This document shows, piece by piece, positions 1 through 7,980 of a stretch of DNA of 64,000 bases; within the stretch, counting starts at the first letter, position 1; each line of letters begins with the position of its first letter. The notes beneath the pieces are model-generated. The model made no database searches. It worked only from the letters and a program-made list of their open reading frames with translations, and was not told the DNA's origin. The translations under genes and the position numbers were made by a program. The stretch comes from a bacterium (GTDB lineage: Bacteria > Hinthialibacterota > Hinthialibacteria > Hinthialibacterales > Hinthialibacteraceae), in the NCBI GenBank assembly GCA_016125385.1, contig WGLV01000050.1, positions 58,898 to 122,897 on the forward strand, read 5' to 3'.

Positions 1-3000
1 GAGCGCGGCGCTGAGGCGTTTGAGGACGACCACGGCGCAGCCCTCGCCGCGTACGTATCCATTCGCCGCGCGATCGAACGTCTTACAACGTCCATCGGGA
101 GAGAGCATGCCCGCCCGGGCGAACGCAATGCTGAGTTCAGGCGACAGTAACAGGTTGACGCCCGCCGCGAGGGCGAGCTCACACTCGCGGCGACGCAAAT
201 TCTGACAGGCGAGATGCACGGCGGTCAGCGATGAAGAACACGCCGTGTTGACCGCCAGCGAAGGTCCGCGCAGATCGTAAAAATATGACAGCCGCCCGGC
301 TGACACCGACGTGGACGAGCCCGTGCCGAAATAGGCGTGAAGGAATTCTTCTTCAGACGCCTTGACCTGAAGCGTTTCGTAATCGTGTGAAAAAACGCCG
401 GTGAATACGCCCGTCGCGGAACCCGTCAACGTTCGAGGATCGATCCCGGCGTCCTCCAGCGCATGCCAGCTGACTTCCATTAGCAGACGTTGCTGCGGGT
501 CCATCGATTCCGCCTCACGAGGTGAAATCTGAAAGAACCCCGGGTCGAATTCATCGACGCGGTCGAGCAGGCCGGCGAATTCGATTCCCGGGACGGACGC
601 GGGATCGACGCCATAGTCCGCCAGATTCCATCGCGAATCAGGCACGCGCGTCACCGCGTCACGTCCTTCCGCCAGCAGCGACCAGAACGATTCGTCATCA
701 ACCGCGCCGCCGGGAAAACGAAACGCCATCCCGATCACCGCGATGGGGTCGTTCGAAACGGATTCCCGATCTTCCTCTTCATCAGGCGCGGCGGTTTTGT
801 TCAACAACGAGAGCGTATTTAGAGCGAGTTGAGCGGTTTCGTTTTTCGGCGCGGAGCGTGTTTCAGTAAAATAGCGGGCAATGGCTTCAGGCGTTCCATA
901 CTCGAAGAAAAACGAAGATTCGAGCTCGGCGCCCATGCTTTTCCCAAGCATGAACTTCAATTCCATCAGATCGAGCGAATCGAGTCCCATTTCACGAAGC
1001 GAGCGCTGAAATCCATAGCCGCTTTTTCCGCGCGCGCCCAACAAAGATTGAATGCAGGTTTCAACCGATTCGCGAGGCGTCTGATGCGAGCCTGAGGCGG
1101 CATTCCGAGTAACCGAGGTTGAGACCATTGAGCACGGCAGCGATTCAGCGCCGTACTCAATCAACACGCCAAAACCATCGTTATCCGCGTCTTCCGGACG
1201 ATACCCGGACAGGGGTTTTACCAGCGCCGCGCCATGAGACGCATGAAAACGCAGGATGGGATCAACGGGCAAGCCATCCGGATTTTTCCGGCGGATATAT
1301 TCTTCCATCGTCTCCGCGCCGGATGATACGTAATCACGGCAGCGGGTCACGCCGACCAGACGCTCCAGCCCCGGATGGAGAACATGCCACGTCATCACAA
1401 ATTCGAGCAGACGATCGCCAAAGCCCTTGTCCTGCATTTCAGGCAGAACGTTCATGCCCAACAGCTGGAGGGTTCGCCCATCGTCATCATGAAGATCGAG
1501 AGCCTGATGGAAGGTTATGCCGTCCAATTTGGCGGGGTCGGCGATTCGCTGGGTGTACACCGCTCCAGCGACCACACCGCCTGTCTCAATGACGAACTGG
1601 CCTTCAGGATACCGATTGAGACGGCGGCGAAGTTCGTTCTCATCAACTCGAAGCGGCGCCGCCCAGCAGCGTGTTTCCAATTGAAGAAGAGCAGGCAGAT
1701 CGGCAAGCCGGGCCTGACGAATACGCCAGGGTTTCGATTCGAGCCAGTTCAGGGTGATCCGGGTAAAAGGAAAAGCGCGCGGGTAGCGCTTGATATATTC
1801 ACGCCGAGGAAACAGACCCGCCTCAGCCAGGCTGGTTAAAAACACGTGAGACTCAACCAGATACTGACGCGAAAAAGCGTGATACGCGTCGAAATGAAGG
1901 TTTTCGCAATGGTCCAGATAGTCGAAGACGGTTCGTGGATCGAGACTATGCACTTCGAGCAGCACCAATCCGTGCCGTTCGGTAATTTCACTCCATCGTT
2001 CGAAATGTTCGACCAGACTCTGGATCATCACCGGCGCGGGAATCTCATCTCCAGATGGCGCCACATACACGCCTTCAGTGGGGATGCGGCGGCGCTCTTC
2101 GGCTTCACCTGCGCGCAACGGTTCAATATAAGGGCGATCGTGATCGAGGAAGGAACGAATATGCAGGACGGCGGCGGGATCGGAAACCCCGAGAGCCTTA
2201 AGATCGTCAAGCAATTCACGAGGCGCGCCAATATCGCCTTTCACAGTGAGATGAGGAATACCACGCAGCGTTTTCGCGGTTGCAGCCAGGGCGCGCTCGT
2301 TAAAATCAATACCGATCATCGTCACCGGGCGCGAAGCCAGTTCCCGGCCCCGGCGTGTACGATCGCGAATCACCTGATAGACGCGTTTGAGCAGGCTGCC
2401 GTCGCCTGATCCCATGTCGGCGACGTAATCCGGCTGTTCCTCCAGCGGAAGGCGGTTAAAAATCGCTTCAACGATTTCGTCCACGTCCGAGAAAAATTTT
2501 TCATGCTGAAAACCGCTGCCCACCACATTCAGCGTTCGATCAACATGCGTTTCATGTCCATCCGAATCGCGCTCGAAAACCGATTGCGCGTCGCCGAACA
2601 GCAGATCGCTCATCCTCATCAACATGGGACGATAAGACAACGCCGTCGCTGAAATGGGGGAACGCTCCACGATAAAACGTCCCAGCGGAGTCAGTTCGAT
2701 GACGCTATCGCGCACGGCGCCCCATTGTTTGATATCAAAAAGATCGGCGATTTCAGCCTGAACGCGGGGCGAGAATGAATTAAGGCAAACACTCGTTTCC
2801 GTATCGGAAATCACACCGGCGGCATGCAGATGCATCAAGCAGGGCAGCAGCAGCAGACCATCCAGCAGATCGGCGGTCAGAGGCGATGAAACGCCCCAGC
2901 GATCGCGGCACCGTTTCGACCATCCGCCGAGTTCGAGGTTGAATTCTCCACGGAAATATTCAGCGAAAGGAAATTCGAGTAACTCGGCGGCGTTATCAGG

Positions 3001-3255
3001 TAGTTCTAGCCATTCCCTGCCCCGAATGGCGAGACTCAAACGGTTTTGTGAATCGACATCCAACCAATCAAGCGACCGCAACATGCGAATGGCGGCGCGG
3101 AGATGACCGGAATTGGCGTTCAAACGCTGAGTGAGTTCATCGAAAGAAAGAGGGCGGCTTCGTTCAAGAAGCGAAAACAGCCCCCCGCGCTTGCACGCCG
3201 CTATCGTGGGGATCGTAACGTAACCGTGAATATAACGGTTCAGCGTCTCAAGCAT
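1..3255 (-). CDS. Modular polyketide synthase, 5' end: methyltransferase - GNAT - ACP - ketosynthase (cut by window edge)
   Basis: The minus frame from an ATG at 3255 stays open for 1085 codons to base 1, so the protein is C-terminally cut. An in-frame TGA at 3265-3267 fixes the start. Domains in order: a winged-helix-like N-terminus (about 1-90); a SAM-dependent methyltransferase with the glycine motif DMGSGDG at about 280 and an HIRSFLDHDRP segment at 365-375; a GNAT domain (about 509-700) with the K-G-F-G acyl-CoA loop at 610-613; an acyl carrier protein with GLDSL, phosphopantetheine Ser760; and a ketosynthase from 836 (DPIAVIGMAFRFPGG) with active-site Cys1006 in TACSSS. The open frame ends inside the KS. 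MT-GNAT-ACP order is known from PKS loading modules such as AprA and GphF (established knowledge), so this is probably a starter module. The MbtH-like gene upstream suggests a mixed NRPS/PKS cluster. The product is unknown. Confidence 0.9.
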   Translation of the reverse strand, partial: MLETLNRYIHGYVTIPTIAACKRGGLFSLLERSRPLSFDELTQRLNANSGHLRAAIRMLRSLDWLDVDSQNRLSLAIRGREWLELPDNAAELLEFPFAEYFRGEFNLELGGWSKRCRDRWGVSSPLTADLLDGLLLLPCLMHLHAAGVISDTETSVCLNSFSPRVQAEIADLFDIKQWGAVRDSVIELTPLGRFIVERSPISATALSYRPMLMRMSDLLFGDAQSVFERDSDGHETHVDRTLNVVGSGFQHEKFFSDVDEIVEAIFNRLPLEEQPDYVADMGSGDGSLLKRVYQVIRDRTRRGRELASRPVTMIGIDFNERALAATAKTLRGIPHLTVKGDIGAPRELLDDLKALGVSDPAAVLHIRSFLDHDRPYIEPLRAGEAEERRRIPTEGVYVAPSGDEIPAPVMIQSLVEHFERWSEITERHGLVLLEVHSLDPRTVFDYLDHCENLHFDAYHAFSRQYLVESHVFLTSLAEAGLFPRREYIKRYPRAFPFTRITLNWLESKPWRIRQARLADLPALLQLETRCWAAPLRVDENELRRRLNRYPEGQFVIETGGVVAGAVYTQRIADPAKLDGITFHQALDLHDDDGRTLQLLGMNVLPEMQDKGFGDRLLEFVMTWHVLHPGLERLVGVTRCRDYVSSGAETMEEYIRRKNPDGLPVDPILRFHASHGAALVKPLSGYRPEDADNDGFGVLIEYGAESLPCSMVSTSVTRNAASGSHQTPRESVETCIQSLLGARGKSGYGFQRSLREMGLDSLDLMELKFMLGKSMGAELESSFFFEYGTPEAIARYFTETRSAPKNETAQLALNTLSLLNKTAAPDEEEDRESVSNDPIAVIGMAFRFPGGAVDDESFWSLLAEGRDAVTRVPDSRWNLADYGVDPASVPGIEFAGLLDRVDEFDPGFFQISPREAESMDPQQRLLMEVSWHALEDAGIDPRTLTGSATGVFTGVFSHDYETLQVKASEEEFLHAYFGTGSSTSVSAGRLSYFYDLRGPSLAVNTACSSSLTAVHLACQNLRRRECELALAAGVNLLLSPELSIAFARAGMLSPDGRCKTFDRAANGYVRGEGCAVVVLKRLSAAL

Positions 3256-3633
3256 GAAAGCGCCTCATCACCAGGATTTTCATAACAGAGTTCAGACCAC
3301 GCGGGCGCCAGGTTCCAAACCGTAACGCTTACGCGCATGATACGCCTTGAGGCCATCACGCCGAAAAAATTCGCAGGAGCTTCCGTAAGAGAGAATCATG
3401 AACAAGGCAGGAAATTGACTTGTGTTGAGTGGATCAAGCATGAAAAAGCGCCGCGTCCGAACCGCGTAACAGGCGCTGCGTAAGCGAACCCCATCAAATC
3501 GATTCGCCGATGATCGCTTTATCTTACCCCATCTGATCATGGTCAAACACAAACTGGTTTATACAACCATAACCCCGGTTTTTTCTCACGCTACGCCGCC
3601 AAATACGAACCAAGCCAGCCTGAACGGCGGCGA
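3256..3633. other. Gap between the PKS and the MbtH gene
   Basis: This 378-base stretch separates two minus-strand genes. A minus-strand open frame of up to 86 codons (3292-3552) is present, but it resembles no family I recognise and has no good ribosome site. I saw no convincing terminator, so co-transcription of the MbtH gene with the PKS is possible. Confidence 0.4.
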
Positions 3634-3867
3634 TCAGATCGAACCTTGAACCGAGGCCTGCTCATCCATCTTTTTCCGCAAACTCAACGGTCTCATATCC
3701 GTCCAGACCTGATTGATATGGTCAAGACATTCCTGCTTGGATCCTGATGTTCCTTCCTCACGCCATCCAGGAGGGAGTTCACGGTCTTCAAACCAGATGG
3801 AATATTGTTCTTCGTGATTGACAACGACTTTATAACGCCGGTTATCTTCCTGTTCGTCCCAGGTCAT
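3634..3867 (-). CDS. MbtH-like NRPS accessory protein
   Basis: A 77-residue protein matching the MbtH family along its length: NHEEQYSIW at 17-25, PPGW at 32-35, and a C-terminal VWTDMRP segment. The three conserved tryptophans (25, 35, 55) are present. MbtH proteins bind and activate or solubilise adenylation domains of nonribosomal peptide synthetases. The start has a ribosome site (TAGGAG) six bases upstream. It is transcribed toward the PKS. No adenylation domain lies inside the window, so its partner should be beyond the left edge or elsewhere in the genome. Family assignment is firm; the partner is inferred. Confidence 0.93.
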   Translation of the reverse strand: MTWDEQEDNRRYKVVVNHEEQYSIWFEDRELPPGWREEGTSGSKQECLDHINQVWTDMRPLSLRKKMDEQASVQGSI

Positions 3868-3902
3868 TGACGTCTCCTATAAGTCAAACCACCACAATCA
3901 TG

Positions 3903-3938
3903 AAAAGGCTCGGCGCGCCTTACTCGCGCGCCGAGCCT
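3903..3938 (-). terminator. Rho-independent terminator after the lipoprotein-like gene
   Basis: A 12-bp perfect stem (3906-3917 with 3927-3938) with a nine-base loop. It is followed on the minus strand by a short T run, just downstream of the stop codon at 3949. Confidence 0.8.
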
Positions 3939-3948
3939 CACGAATTCA

Positions 3949-5148
3949 CTAATTCAGACTCTCATACGAAGTATTGAATCGATCGGGCAGCGATTCAAAT
4001 CGTTCACGATACAGTTCGTCGGTGGTTTCTGAGGCTTTCAGACCGCCCGAGCCATGAATGAGGAACTGCTGGAGTTCCTGAAGAATCTTGGTGTCGCCCT
4101 GCATAATCTTCGCGATCTTATCGTTCATCGAAGCGATTTCAGCATCACTGTCGATCGATTTTACGTCGGGATCGTATTTTTCAACCGTCTCCATCGTTTG
4201 AGCCAGCAGGCCAATGATGCCCCGCAGGCTGGAGGCGGTCTGCACGATCTGCATTTTGGCCTGGCCGAGTTGCGTCTGAGCCTGGCGGATTTCATCCTGC
4301 TTCTTTGTCACGTCTTCACGCTCGTTGGTCAGCATGGTGTTGAAGATCAGCGGGGGAATCTTGGTGGTCGCAGCCTGTTTTTGAACGTCATCAAGCTCTT
4401 TCTGTTCTTTCTCCAACTGCTTCTGCAAATCCTCCAGCGCCTTGGTGGAGGCGCTGACCGACGACACCGTATCAGCCAGTTTAACCAGCGACTGCATGTA
4501 TTCAGTAAAGTAGCGGTAAACGACGCCCGCCGTGGAATACAGATCGCTGGGGTCGGGTTGAGCGTGGCGGCTCCAGTTCGTTACGTCATTGCTGAATTTG
4601 ACGAATTCGTATTTCTTTTCTTCCGGCACGCCAAGCCAACGGCCGTCTTTCATTTTCGTGGCGTAATCCAAGCCCTTTGGAGAATCCTGAATGCTGAAAA
4701 CGGTGTACAACACGCCATTAGGAAATGTGGTATCTTCGATCACGTATGGGTAGCACAACACGCCGTACAGCAAAATGATCCTGTACATCGCCGCTGAGCC
4801 AAAATCGTTAAATTGGAGCGCGTTGCTCATCTGTTCGCTTAAAGAAAGGCCCGGAGCGAGAGTGGTTGTACTCGCTCGCCAGGGAGCGGGAATGGTCGCG
4901 CCAATCTGACCGGTCGCGGTGGGCGCCCAAGCGGCGTTGCCCGCTTCCACCGAGAAAAAGACAGGCAACTGGGCGTCATCAATCAACCGGACGGTTGAAT
5001 CGACCACTTGCTGCGAGTAGTTTTTCGCGGTTTCGTTACGCACGTCAAGAAACGTCTTGTAGTGGGCGCTTTTCATGACGCAACCTTGATTCATTAAAGC
5101 AAACGCCACGATTACAGATAAAAACAGCGTGGATCGATTCAGTTTCAT
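3949..5148 (-). CDS. Secreted or lipoprotein-like coiled-coil protein of unknown function
   Basis: The start is the ATG at 5148, preceded by GAGGGGG; an upstream ATG at 5178 lacks a ribosome site. The 399-residue product has a hydrophobic N-terminus ending in a Cys (Cys23, context MNQGC), an atypical lipobox, so lipidation is uncertain. Residues about 230-330 are rich in Lys, Glu and Gln heptads (two helical runs separated by a short break), indicating an antiparallel coiled coil. I do not recognise the family. It is read divergently from the DUF697/exporter operon and has its own strong terminator, so it is probably monocistronic. Confident as a gene, not as to role. Confidence 0.8.
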   Translation of the reverse strand: MKLNRSTLFLSVIVAFALMNQGCVMKSAHYKTFLDVRNETAKNYSQQVVDSTVRLIDDAQLPVFFSVEAGNAAWAPTATGQIGATIPAPWRASTTTLAPGLSLSEQMSNALQFNDFGSAAMYRIILLYGVLCYPYVIEDTTFPNGVLYTVFSIQDSPKGLDYATKMKDGRWLGVPEEKKYEFVKFSNDVTNWSRHAQPDPSDLYSTAGVVYRYFTEYMQSLVKLADTVSSVSASTKALEDLQKQLEKEQKELDDVQKQAATTKIPPLIFNTMLTNEREDVTKKQDEIRQAQTQLGQAKMQIVQTASSLRGIIGLLAQTMETVEKYDPDVKSIDSDAEIASMNDKIAKIMQGDTKILQELQQFLIHGSGGLKASETTDELYRERFESLPDRFNTSYESLN

Positions 5149-5311
5149 TTCCCCCTCTTTTCTTGGGCTTTCGAGCAAGCATTTGTTATCAAAACATTAA
5201 ACCACTGTTGCGGAGAACGATTATAATGGCATGAAATGGGGCTGTCAAAATATAAATTAACCAAAGTTCTTATCTTTTAAAATCGGATAGGTCAAAAATA
5301 AAAATCTTCGA

Positions 5312-5340
5312 TTGACTCGCATCGAATTATTGATTATAGT
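5312..5340 (+). promoter_or_regulatory. Sigma-70 type promoter of the DUF697-exporter operon
   Basis: TTGACT at 5312-5317 and TATAGT at 5335-5340 are separated by exactly 17 bases in an AT-rich gap. Transcription would start near 5347, giving a leader of about 70 bases before the ATG at 5420. Confidence 0.7.
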
Positions 5341-5419
5341 GCGGTTGTTCTATTGAGATCATATCAATCTGCTCAAGCCCCCAATTTGTTAAACCAAACA
5401 AAGAATCCGAGGTAAAACG

Positions 5420-5980
5420 ATGACTACTGCACAGACCGCGACCGTAGAAGATGCGCCGATGGCGACGGAAGAACTCACCAGGGAAGAGCAGGCTCAACAA
5501 ATCGTCAAGCGCAATATGTATTGGGCCATGGGCATCGGTCTTGTTCCCGCTCCGGCGGTGGACGTGATCGGCGTTCTGGCTTTTCAGGTTAAGTCCATCA
5601 AGGAATTATCGGACCTGTACGAGATTCCTTTCAGCGAACACAAAGTGAAGAATATTCTCGCCAGCCTGATCAGTGGATTGGGCGCTTCATCGGTCGCCGG
5701 CCTTCTGGCGGGCAGCATGATGAAGCTCGTTCCCGCTTTCGGGCCTCTCGCCTCCGCTCTGGCGATGCCGGTGAGCGCGGGCGCCCTGACATACGCGATT
5801 GGCCAGGTCTTCATTCAGCATTTTGAATGCGGCGGCACATTGCTCGATTTCAACGCCAAGAAAATTCGCGCTTATTTCCAGGAACAGTTCAAAGAAGGCG
5901 TTTCCGCCGCCAAGGAAATGAAAAGCGACAGCGCTTCGAGTTCGAGTTCATCGAGCTCATCAGCCAGCGCGAAAAAGTAA
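5420..5980 (+). CDS. DUF697-family membrane protein with serine tail
   Basis: A 186-residue protein. Residues 25-145 match the DUF697 pattern: a KRNMYWAMGIGLVPAPAVDVIG segment, a glycine-rich hydrophobic helix pair (GLGASSVAGLLAG and following), and a final amphipathic helix. DUF697 proteins are small membrane-associated proteins of unknown biochemical role, often near GTPases or transport genes. The last 15 residues before AKK are almost all serine, a flexible tail. GAGGT lies eight bases before the ATG. It is first in an apparent operon with a small membrane protein, an ABC exporter and an SPFH protein. Confidence 0.85.
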   Translation: MTTAQTATVEDAPMATEELTREEQAQQIVKRNMYWAMGIGLVPAPAVDVIGVLAFQVKSIKELSDLYEIPFSEHKVKNILASLISGLGASSVAGLLAGSMMKLVPAFGPLASALAMPVSAGALTYAIGQVFIQHFECGGTLLDFNAKKIRAYFQEQFKEGVSAAKEMKSDSASSSSSSSSSASAKK

Positions 5981-6002
5981 CGGCGCCCGATCGGACCAGT
6001 CA

Positions 6003-6206
6003 ATGCAACTCATCGCTATCTATATACTGCTCAGCATATTAGTCGCATTGGTCGGCTCGAACCGCCGTTTTGGTTTTTGGGGTTATCTTTTCGCTTCGAT
6101 TGTCTTGACCCCGATTGGTGGATTGTTGTTACTGGTTCCGTCAGAACCGGCGCCCCCCAAAGAAAACAAACGCGCCAAAGACTGCGAAGAGACGGAATCG
6201 GAGTGA
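6003..6206 (+). CDS. Small two-helix membrane protein
   Basis: 67 residues with two hydrophobic segments (about 3-18 and 25-45) and a charged, Lys/Glu-rich C-terminal tail. It starts 22 bases after the DUF697 gene in the same direction. No family is recognised. The layout resembles short superinfection-immunity or PMP3-like inner-membrane peptides, but the motifs are not clear enough to claim it. Confidence 0.6.
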   Translation: MQLIAIYILLSILVALVGSNRRFGFWGYLFASIVLTPIGGLLLLVPSEPAPPKENKRAKDCEETESE

Positions 6207-6293
6207 CGAAGTCGATACCGTTCATGCAGGGAAACGGCGGGCGAGCGTCTGGGAACCTCGCCGTTTCCCTCATTCCCCGCTTTTCCAATTGAT

Positions 6294-7973
6294 ATGGACT
6301 TTTTGAACTTCATCAAACAGGAATCCCAGGCGTTCAACAACCGGCTTCTCTTCCTGTTTCTACTGACCGGTCTGCTCCATTTTTTGATCCTGGCTTCCAT
6401 TCTGTATTCCATCAATTCGATCGATCACCCCAGCACCCGCCATCTGGTCCTGTTCGTTATCAGCATTTACGCTTATATCCGGCTGGATGAATATTCGCTG
6501 AACCGGACGTCGGAAATCATTGAGGAGATCGTCGCCCAGATCCGGGTGCGATTAACCGACAAAGTCAGGCGCGCCGATCTGATCGCTCTTGAGACATTAG
6601 GCAGCGGCCCCATCTATACCGCTTTGACCACCTATACCACCACCATCGCCGACGCGGCCAAATTGATTTCACGGCTGGTGATATCCGGCGCGCTGCTGGT
6701 CATCGCCTCGCTTTATATCGCCTGGCTGTCTTCATCGGGTTTTCTGTTCATCACCGCGATGGTCATGCTCAGCGTGTTCATCTATCGTCAGGTTGAAAGC
6801 AGTTATGAAGAGACCTTTCGCCTGGCCGAAGAAAAAGAGACCGGTTTCTTTCATCTGCTGAATCACCTGTTGTTCGGTTTCAAAGAACTGAAGCTCAACG
6901 ACGCGAAAAATAACGATCTCTATAAGAACCATATCACCGTGAAAACCCGGGAAGCGGAGGAACTGCGCAGCGAAGCGTTCAAGCGGATGACCCGCATGAT
7001 CATCTTCGCCCAGATATTCTGCTATACCATTCTCGGATCGCTCATATTCGTTTATCCCAAGATCGTCGATGAAAAACCGTCGATTCTGTTGCAGCTGATC
7101 GCTCTGGTTCTCTTTATCGCTTCCGGCCCCCTGCAGGAAGCGATGGGGACGTTTCCCTTCCTCGAACGCGCCAACGCCGCCGTCAGGAACATCCGCGATC
7201 TGGAATCCAAACTGGAGACCATTCTTCCCGAACCGCTGGCGAATAATGGCAACGGCATGGAGCCCATGCCTGATGAGGATTTTGAAACGTTAAAACTTTC
7301 GCAGATTTCGTTTGAGTACGGACACATGCGCGTCGATTCACCGTTTCAGGTCGGCCCAATCGATCTGGAAATCAAAAAAGGTGAGATCGTATTTTTGATG
7401 GGAGGAAACGGCGCGGGCAAGTCAACGCTGTTAAAAGTGTTGACGGGCCTGTATCATGCCAGTTCCGGCGCGATTTATTGTAATGGCCGAGCCGTTACGC
7501 GCCATAATATCAGCTGGTATCGCTCGTATTTCACCGCGGTGTTTCAGGATTTTCACCTGTTCGACCGGTTGTACGGGGTCGAACAGGCCGATTTCGGCAT
7601 GATTCGCGATTGGCTCGCGCGGTTGCAACTCGATCACAAAACCAAGGTGAACGCGGACCTGTCGTTTCAGACGTTGGACCTCTCAGCGGGACAGAAAAAA
7701 CGCATCGCCCTGTTGACGGCGGAACTGGACGACCGGGAGATCTACGTATTCGATGAATGGGCGGCCGATCAGGATCCGCCATTTCGAAAATACTTTTATG
7801 AGACGTACCTGCAAGAGCTGAAAAGCCGGGGGAAAACCATCATCGCGGTCACTCACGACGATAAGTATTATCACACCGCCGATCGCATTTATAACGTCTC
7901 ATTCGGGCGGTTAACCGAATACGCTCCAACGCCGGTTACGCCAGCGAAACCGGATCGGCGTGGAAGAAAGTAA
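6294..7973 (+). CDS. Cyclic-peptide-type ABC exporter, fused permease and ATPase (SyrD/PvdE-like)
   Basis: 559 residues: six predicted membrane helices in the first 300 residues, then a nucleotide-binding domain with Walker A GGNGAGKST (about 371-379), signature LSAGQKKR (about 463), Walker B YVFDEW (about 483) and switch His in VTHDD (about 519). The DEWAADQDPPFRKYFY stretch is characteristic of the SyrD/PvdE group, which exports cyclic lipopeptides or pyoverdine precursors from the cytoplasm. The usual LSGGQ is LSAGQ. With the MbtH and PKS genes nearby it is the likely exporter for the cluster product (inference). No strong ribosome site is visible; the start follows family length. It runs to within eight bases of the SPFH gene. 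Confidence 0.9.
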   Translation: MDFLNFIKQESQAFNNRLLFLFLLTGLLHFLILASILYSINSIDHPSTRHLVLFVISIYAYIRLDEYSLNRTSEIIEEIVAQIRVRLTDKVRRADLIALETLGSGPIYTALTTYTTTIADAAKLISRLVISGALLVIASLYIAWLSSSGFLFITAMVMLSVFIYRQVESSYEETFRLAEEKETGFFHLLNHLLFGFKELKLNDAKNNDLYKNHITVKTREAEELRSEAFKRMTRMIIFAQIFCYTILGSLIFVYPKIVDEKPSILLQLIALVLFIASGPLQEAMGTFPFLERANAAVRNIRDLESKLETILPEPLANNGNGMEPMPDEDFETLKLSQISFEYGHMRVDSPFQVGPIDLEIKKGEIVFLMGGNGAGKSTLLKVLTGLYHASSGAIYCNGRAVTRHNISWYRSYFTAVFQDFHLFDRLYGVEQADFGMIRDWLARLQLDHKTKVNADLSFQTLDLSAGQKKRIALLTAELDDREIYVFDEWAADQDPPFRKYFYETYLQELKSRGKTIIAVTHDDKYYHTADRIYNVSFGRLTEYAPTPVTPAKPDRRGRK

Positions 7974-7980
7974 ACGGACG

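Noticed and set aside
1119..2409. Several plus-strand ORFs over 150 codons
   Set aside because: All are antisense to the PKS, whose minus frame shows clear ordered catalytic motifs.
3292..3552. Minus-strand ORF of 86 codons between the PKS and MbtH genes
   Set aside because: No ribosome site and no recognisable domain; treated as a non-coding gap.
4054..4797. Plus-strand ORF of 247 codons
   Set aside because: It is antisense to the coiled-coil protein, whose frame has a signal sequence, ribosome site and terminator.
5930..5970. Serine-codon repeat in the DUF697 tail as a phase-variation tract
   Set aside because: The codons are mixed, not a uniform short tandem repeat.
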